Origin: Bacteroidales bacterium
Lineage (GTDB): Bacteria > Bacteroidota > Bacteroidia > Bacteroidales > UBA932
Length of the DNA: 11,135 nt
Direction: 5' to 3'
NCBI GenBank assembly: GCA_017614795.1
Contig: JAGABD010000103.1
Coordinates: forward strand, 1 to 11,135
The stretch's first letter is position 1; each line of letters starts with the position of its first letter. The position numbers and the translations under genes were made by a program. The notes below the pieces were generated by a model. The model saw only the letters and a list, made by a program, of their open reading frames with translations, made no database searches and was not told the DNA's origin. Below, one piece after another: positions 7,804 to 11,135 of the stretch.

Positions 7804-9006
7804 ATGAAAAAGTTTTTTGCAATCTGTGTTGCCCTTGTGCTTTGCGTAGCCGCATTCGCACAGGAGCCCGAGAAGTCCGATGACATTATCCGCGGTCCTT
7901 ACGAGAAGAACGCTCTGCTGGATAACTGCTTCCTCGGCGGCGGTCTGGGATTCAACTTCCCTCTCAACAATGTCCTCAGCGGAAATCTTGACTTCGGTTT
8001 CGGTTTCCCTGCCGGTTATGTGTACGGCGGCAAATGGCTGCACCCTACCTATGGTGCCCGCATTGGTCTGCTTGCAGGTAACGGTGGACATTTCAACGGC
8101 GGAAAGAACTTTACTTACTTCGCTCTCCCCGTCGACTTCCTTCTTAACGCCTCCAACCTTTTCTGGGGCTATAAGTATGGAAGGCTTTACAACTTCATCC
8201 CTTATGTCTCCCTGGCACCCCTCTTCGGTGGCAACGGAGTTTCCTTCGGTTTTGGCGGCGGTGTCCAGAACACTTTCCGTCTTAACGACTACTGGAACGC
8301 TGTCGTAGACCTCAGGTCCATTCTCGGCGGCGGCAAGGTTGGTTACGACGAGGGAGGTTTCCTCTTCTACAACACCCTGACTTTCGGTGTGCAGTTCAAC
8401 TTCCCCAAGAACACCTTCACCCGCGCAGCTGACGCTTCCGCAGCGGATGCAGCAGCTGCTACCGCAGCCGCCACTCCCGACACCGTGGTCGTCACCAAGG
8501 TCGACACCGTCGTCGTGAAGGCTGCCCCTGATACCGTGGTCGTGAAGGCCGCTCCCGACACCGTCGTGGTCGAGGCTCCCAAGGACACCGTGGTCGTGAC
8601 CAAGGTCGACACCGTGGTCGTGAAGGAACCCGTCAGCGCAGTCGACGTGGCTCCCGAGGAAGTTTCCAAGGCTATTGCCGAACTGAGGCACATCCGCTTC
8701 CCTTCAGGCAAACCCGTTCTCGACGCCAATGCCAAGGCTAACCTCGACATCGTGGCCGAGTGGCTCAAGGGCGATCCTTCCGTGAAACTCGAGATCGCAG
8801 GCCATACCGACAGTTCGGGCAACCCCAACTACAACATGAAGCTCTCCGAGCGTCGCGCCGCCGTTGTGGTCGACTACCTCAAGAGCCGTGGCGTCAGCGA
8901 TTCCCAGCTTTATGCAAAGGGATACGGCCCCAACAAGCCCATCGCCGACAACAGCACCGAGGAAGGCCGCGAAGCCAACCGTCGCGTGGAGTTCATGGTT
9001 CTCTAA
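7804..9006 (+). CDS. OmpA-family outer-membrane protein, beta-barrel plus peptidoglycan-binding domain
   Basis: This encodes 400 residues from ATG 7804. The in-frame TTG at 7765 lies inside the promoter, so it is rejected. A signal peptide (1-20, VAAFAQ) is followed by an aromatic- and glycine-rich region (about 38-201) with alternating strands typical of an outer-membrane barrel, ending in TLTFGVQFNF, an aromatic-terminated strand. An Ala-rich hinge and six DTVVV repeats (226-276) form a periplasmic linker. The OmpA C-terminal domain (about 287-400) has GHTDSSG (333-339), LSERRA (347-352) and NRRVEF (392-397), which form the peptidoglycan-binding core. It should tie the outer membrane to the cell wall. 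It has its own promoter and terminator. Ile is encoded only by ATT/ATC and GCT/GTT/CTT codons are frequent, unlike the bat genes, suggesting high expression. Confidence 0.93.
   Translation: MKKFFAICVALVLCVAAFAQEPEKSDDIIRGPYEKNALLDNCFLGGGLGFNFPLNNVLSGNLDFGFGFPAGYVYGGKWLHPTYGARIGLLAGNGGHFNGGKNFTYFALPVDFLLNASNLFWGYKYGRLYNFIPYVSLAPLFGGNGVSFGFGGGVQNTFRLNDYWNAVVDLRSILGGGKVGYDEGGFLFYNTLTFGVQFNFPKNTFTRAADASAADAAAATAAATPDTVVVTKVDTVVVKAAPDTVVVKAAPDTVVVEAPKDTVVVTKVDTVVVKEPVSAVDVAPEEVSKAIAELRHIRFPSGKPVLDANAKANLDIVAEWLKGDPSVKLEIAGHTDSSGNPNYNMKLSERRAAVVVDYLKSRGVSDSQLYAKGYGPNKPIADNSTEEGREANRRVEFMVL
8479..8631 (+). repeat. Six imperfect DTVVV-coding repeats in the OmpA linker
   Basis: Six units begin with the five residues DTVVV and are spaced 8 or 9 residues apart, ending in TKV, KAAP, KAAP, EAPK, TKV and KEP. 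The codons are similar but not identical (GAC/GAT ACC GTG/GTC GTG/GTC GTC/GTG), so the array is old or kept apart by synonymous changes. It forms an extended valine-rich, proline-interrupted periplasmic spacer. Copy number could vary by recombination. Confidence 0.9.
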
Positions 9007-9028
9007 GAGAGTTCTCCGAACTTATATG

Positions 9029-9056
9029 AAAAGCCCGCCGCTCCGGTGGGCTTTTT
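9029..9056 (+). terminator. Intrinsic terminator after the OmpA-family gene
   Basis: The arms 9029-9039 and 9045-9055 pair over 11 bp with one G-U wobble (9037/9047). They close a 5-nt loop (GCTCC), and the 3' arm runs into TTTTT at 9052-9056. It begins 23 nt after the stop codon. The A-run on the left arm pairs with the T-run, so it may also work in the opposite direction. Confidence 0.9.
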
Positions 9057-9072
9057 CTATTGTTTATTTTGC

Positions 9073-9080
9073 TATCTTTG
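9073..9080 (+). promoter_or_regulatory. Probable -7 element for the propeller lipoprotein operon
   Basis: TATCTTTG matches the Bacteroidota TAnnTTTG consensus and lies 21 nt before the ATG at 9102, giving a very short leader. No clean TTTG is found 19-21 nt upstream, because that position falls in the 3' arm of the preceding terminator. The promoter is therefore probably weaker or dependent on an activator. Confidence 0.55.
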
Positions 9081-9101
9081 CAGAGATAGACTATAGCCAA
9101 T

Positions 9102-10511
9102 ATGAAGAAATTCGCTTTTGCGCTCTGCCTCGCGGCAACGCTTTTCACGGTATATTCCTGCGGCAAGGCAGAAGAAGGTAAATCCTCCGGTGGCGGCAAC
9201 GAACAGCAGAAAGTTCCCGCCGACTGGAAGGATCATATTTTCGACGACGACATTTTCGACCGTTTCGTGGATCCCGAGAGCGGAGTGGTTTCCTATCTGC
9301 TCAAGCACGACATCCTGGGCCCGAACCTGGACAACTCCCAGTCCACCTATTTCGTGACCAAGGAAATGACGGACGACGAGCGGTTCCTTTATTTCTACTC
9401 TTCCACGAACGAGTGGCACGGCTCGGCGACAAAGTATAAATCGGGCGGCGTCATAGACCTCGCGCTTCGCAAGATATACGAGATTCCATTGATTCTCGGC
9501 GGCGGTTATCCTTATATCGATCCCGTGAACGACGTGCTGTACTGGTGCGAGAGGCAGTCGAATAAAAAGAATGCGAGGTTCTACAAGATGGACCTTCTCA
9601 ACGCTCCCGGCAAGAAAGAGGGACTGGCATACTTCCCCAAGAACCTCAGGCCTACAACGGGCGTAATCAACCGCGTCTGTTCCCATCTTACACTTACTCA
9701 GGACAAGAAGAAAGTGCTTATCGATGCGTGGGTGGGGGACAATTTCTACCAGGGGTTGCTCGACCTCTATACGGGAGAATATACAAAATGGGCCAGCAAC
9801 AATAACCAATGCCATTACACCCACGGCCAGCTGAATCCCCATAACGATAACGAGGCCCTGTTTGCAATCGACTCTTGGACTGCAACCGATGGAAACCACA
9901 CTTTTGCAAGTGTAGGGTGGGACGCCGAGACGGGAATGTGCAAGAGAATGCAGATTGCTACGTACGCGAACGGCGGAGCTACTTTCAGAACGGTCGAAAC
10001 CCAGAAAGAAAACGGCGAGTACCAGGGCGCGACCCACGATATGTGGACCGCCGACGGCAACTCCGTCACCTGGAGTTCCGGAGGCTTCTGGAGACGCAAT
10101 ATCCGCACGAATGCCCTCACGCACCTTTTTAGTTTGAGGGAGGGCCGGAACTGGTGGGAAGACAGGTGCACCCACGGCAATCTGTCGTCGGACCAGAAGT
10201 ATCTCACCTGCGACGCGGAAGCCAACCGCAAGGACCTGGAGACCCCTTACCGCGGCAATGCCTGGTCGGTCCTCTTCTCCAACACCCAAAACTACAAGGA
10301 AGTCTACATCTTCACCCGCAGGCCCCAGATCACGGACGCGCAGCACGAGTCAAGCATCCACCCCGACCCGCACCCGCACTTTGTCTGCAACGACAAATAC
10401 ATCATCTGCACGGTGGCTGACGACCCCTATGAGCACGCCGACGGCGATACCTACAACGACGTCCACCTCGCCATCACTCCGGTCGCCCAGCTGATAGAGA
10501 TGACGAAGTAG
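9102..10511 (+). CDS. Lipoprotein resembling oligogalacturonate lyase (PL22-type beta-propeller)
   Basis: This encodes 469 residues. The signal sequence ends in VYSC at about residue 20, a lipobox-like site. It is followed by GKAEEGK, which could act as a surface-export signal for lipoproteins in this phylum, and then a flexible Ser/Gly/Gln stretch. From about residue 40 on, the chain shows repeated beta-propeller-like units: strand, short turn with D/N-K or D-D, then FLYF, KVLI, ALFA, YLTC and YIIC. Histidines cluster in conserved-looking spots: CSH, H238 and H241 (HYTHGQ), H358 (THGN), H415, and H420/H424/H426 in HPDPHPHF. Oligogalacturonate lyases of family PL22 are seven-bladed propellers that use His and Gln ligands for Mn2+ and cleave unsaturated pectin fragments. 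The resemblance is by overall pattern, so the substrate is unproven and it could be another WD40/TolB-like protein. It is likely co-transcribed with the methyltransferase 3 nt downstream. Confidence 0.6.
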   Translation: MKKFAFALCLAATLFTVYSCGKAEEGKSSGGGNEQQKVPADWKDHIFDDDIFDRFVDPESGVVSYLLKHDILGPNLDNSQSTYFVTKEMTDDERFLYFYSSTNEWHGSATKYKSGGVIDLALRKIYEIPLILGGGYPYIDPVNDVLYWCERQSNKKNARFYKMDLLNAPGKKEGLAYFPKNLRPTTGVINRVCSHLTLTQDKKKVLIDAWVGDNFYQGLLDLYTGEYTKWASNNNQCHYTHGQLNPHNDNEALFAIDSWTATDGNHTFASVGWDAETGMCKRMQIATYANGGATFRTVETQKENGEYQGATHDMWTADGNSVTWSSGGFWRRNIRTNALTHLFSLREGRNWWEDRCTHGNLSSDQKYLTCDAEANRKDLETPYRGNAWSVLFSNTQNYKEVYIFTRRPQITDAQHESSIHPDPHPHFVCNDKYIICTVADDPYEHADGDTYNDVHLAITPVAQLIEMTK

Positions 10512-10514
10512 ACA

Positions 10515-11033
10515 ATGCCTGTTTTAGGATACTTTCTTGGCTTCGCGATATTCATCGCGGGGATACCGGCTCTTATGTGGTGGGTGGCAGGGATGCCTTG
10601 TCTTTGCATCGTGCCCGTCTGGAGACTCTGCTTGGCGGCACTGATTGCGTTTGTGGGGCTCGGTCTCAGCATCTGGAGCATCGTGCATATGAAGAGGGTG
10701 GGGAAGGGAAATCCTTTCGATGCGATGGGACACGAGGTGGCGCCCCGCACAAAGCATCTGATGACCGACGGCCCATATCACCTCAGCCGCAACCCCATGC
10801 TCTCCGGTACATACCTATATTATATAGGAGTGATGATTGCCCTCTGGGCCTGGCAGCCCCTTCTGGTCTTTGCTGTCGTCTTCGCCCTTATGACTCTTCA
10901 GGTCCTCTCCGAAGAAAAGCGCCTCGCCGCCGACTTCGGGCAGGAGTACCTCGACTACAAGGCCCGAACACCCCGTTATTGGGCGAGGTCTGCTAAAAGA
11001 GCCGGGACCTCGCCCGGTCAATCGGGCCTGTAG
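10515..11033 (+). CDS. Isoprenylcysteine carboxyl methyltransferase (ICMT)-like integral membrane methyltransferase
   Basis: This encodes 172 residues with hydrophobic helices at about 5-26, 35-58 and a long hydrophobic hairpin at 98-130. The family signature is clear: GPYHLSRNPMLSG (86-98) with the RNP core, then EEKRLAADFGQEYLDYKART (133-152), where the double Glu and Y-x-x-Y-K-x-x-x-P pattern belong to the ICMT/PEMT fold that binds S-adenosylmethionine. Bacterial members lack a known prenylated-protein substrate, so a lipid or small-molecule acceptor is possible. The start ATG lies 3 nt after the lipoprotein stop, so the two are probably one operon. The family pattern ends at PRYW (residue 156). 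The last 16 residues (ARSAKRAGTSPGQSGL) are encoded by a palindromic repeat and the bases after it, so this tail looks acquired. Confidence 0.82.
   Translation: MPVLGYFLGFAIFIAGIPALMWWVAGMPCLCIVPVWRLCLAALIAFVGLGLSIWSIVHMKRVGKGNPFDAMGHEVAPRTKHLMTDGPYHLSRNPMLSGTYLYYIGVMIALWAWQPLLVFAVVFALMTLQVLSEEKRLAADFGQEYLDYKARTPRYWARSAKRAGTSPGQSGL
10981..11015 (+). repeat. 35-bp palindromic repeat, copy 1 (inside the 3' end of the methyltransferase gene)
   Basis: A perfect 10-bp inverted repeat (GGGCGAGGTC at 10981-10990 and GACCTCGCCC at 11006-11015) encloses 15 nt. The downstream copy, read on the other strand, has the same arms and the same spacer length, and 28 of 35 positions agree. It lies within the coding frame and supplies its last residues. 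There is no T-run after it, so it is not a typical terminator. Confidence 0.9.
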
Positions 11034-11135
11034 GTATTTCTGAGGCATTTTCGATGGGCGAGGTCCCCACTGAAAAAACAGACCTCGCCCAAGCTGCCCC
11101 GATTCCTGTAGAGGCGTCAAGCGAAGAAGGCACCC
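11034..11135. other. Non-coding end of window
   Basis: After the methyltransferase stop there is no gene that I can support. The stretch holds palindromic copy 2 and a short inverted pair, AATCGGG (11020-11026) with CCCGATT (11098-11104), that brackets it. No promoter or T-tracted terminator is evident before the window ends. Confidence 0.6.
11056..11090 (-). repeat. 35-bp palindromic repeat, copy 2 (inverted)
   Basis: The arms at 11056-11065 and 11081-11090 are identical to those of copy 1 and extend by one T-A pair (11055/11091). The 15-nt spacer contains six A. Read on the minus strand it begins GGGCGAGGTCTG, like copy 1, so the pair is in inverted orientation with starts 75 bp apart on the + strand. 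The arrangement resembles REP/BIME-type intergenic repeats. Confidence 0.88.

Noticed and set aside
7741..8691. Minus-strand frame with His/Asp/Gly repeats
   Set aside because: It is the complement of the DTVVV repeats and the barrel of the OmpA gene, with no independent start context or family signature.
10981..11090. The two palindromes as intrinsic terminators or a CRISPR array
   Set aside because: Neither is followed by a T-run, the first lies inside a coding frame, and two inverted copies without unique spacers of regular length are not a CRISPR array.
10815..11120. 101-codon minus-strand frame over the end of the methyltransferase
   Set aside because: It is antisense to a recognised gene and to the repeats; the Gly/Pro-rich content follows from the complement, and no domain is recognisable.

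Overview
The window is a dense, GC-rich stretch from a Bacteroidota genome, most likely of the order Bacteroidales. This is inferred from the Bat gene order, two TAnnTTTG-type promoters that are specific to this phylum, few clear Shine-Dalgarno sequences, and the cell-surface protein types. The genus cannot be fixed from the sequence alone. All recognised genes lie on the + strand.

Positions 1-7711 hold an almost complete Bat ('Bacteroides aerotolerance') operon. It contains the C-terminal half of a MoxR AAA+ ATPase, a DUF58 protein, a membrane protein of the DUF4381/BatD-tail type, two VWA membrane proteins (BatA, BatB), a TPR protein with a Q/N/D-rich tail (BatC), and a single 863-codon frame that joins BatD to BatE. 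Junctions are very tight: the complete genes either overlap (ATGA at 1482-1485 and 4393-4396; 11 nt at 2416-2426) or are one base apart. This argues for one transcript and a membrane-associated complex. MoxR would be the cytoplasmic ATPase, DUF58/BatA/BatB the metal-dependent VWA modules, and BatC/BatD/BatE the periplasmic and membrane partners. The biochemical role of the system is not settled; the aerotolerance label comes from Bacteroides fragilis genetics.

Positions 7736-9056 form an independent transcription unit: a good Bacteroidota promoter, an OmpA-family outer-membrane/peptidoglycan anchor protein with six DTVVV linker repeats, and a strong intrinsic terminator. Its codon use differs from the bat genes and suggests high expression.

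Positions 9073-11033 hold a second unit with a weaker promoter. It encodes a lipoprotein resembling the oligogalacturonate-lyase (PL22-type) beta-propeller and, 3 nt downstream, a small membrane methyltransferase of the isoprenylcysteine carboxyl methyltransferase (ICMT)-like family. The end of the window carries two inverted copies of a 35-bp palindromic repeat. The first is read through by the methyltransferase frame and supplies its C-terminal tail. Positions 11034-11135 contain no gene that I can support.

No tRNA, rRNA, CRISPR array, insertion sequence or phage gene was seen. The most notable points are the BatD-BatE fusion (or possible frameshift artefact), a domain shared between the 314-residue protein and BatD, the palindromic repeat pair that extends a coding sequence, and the propeller lipoprotein/methyltransferase pair.
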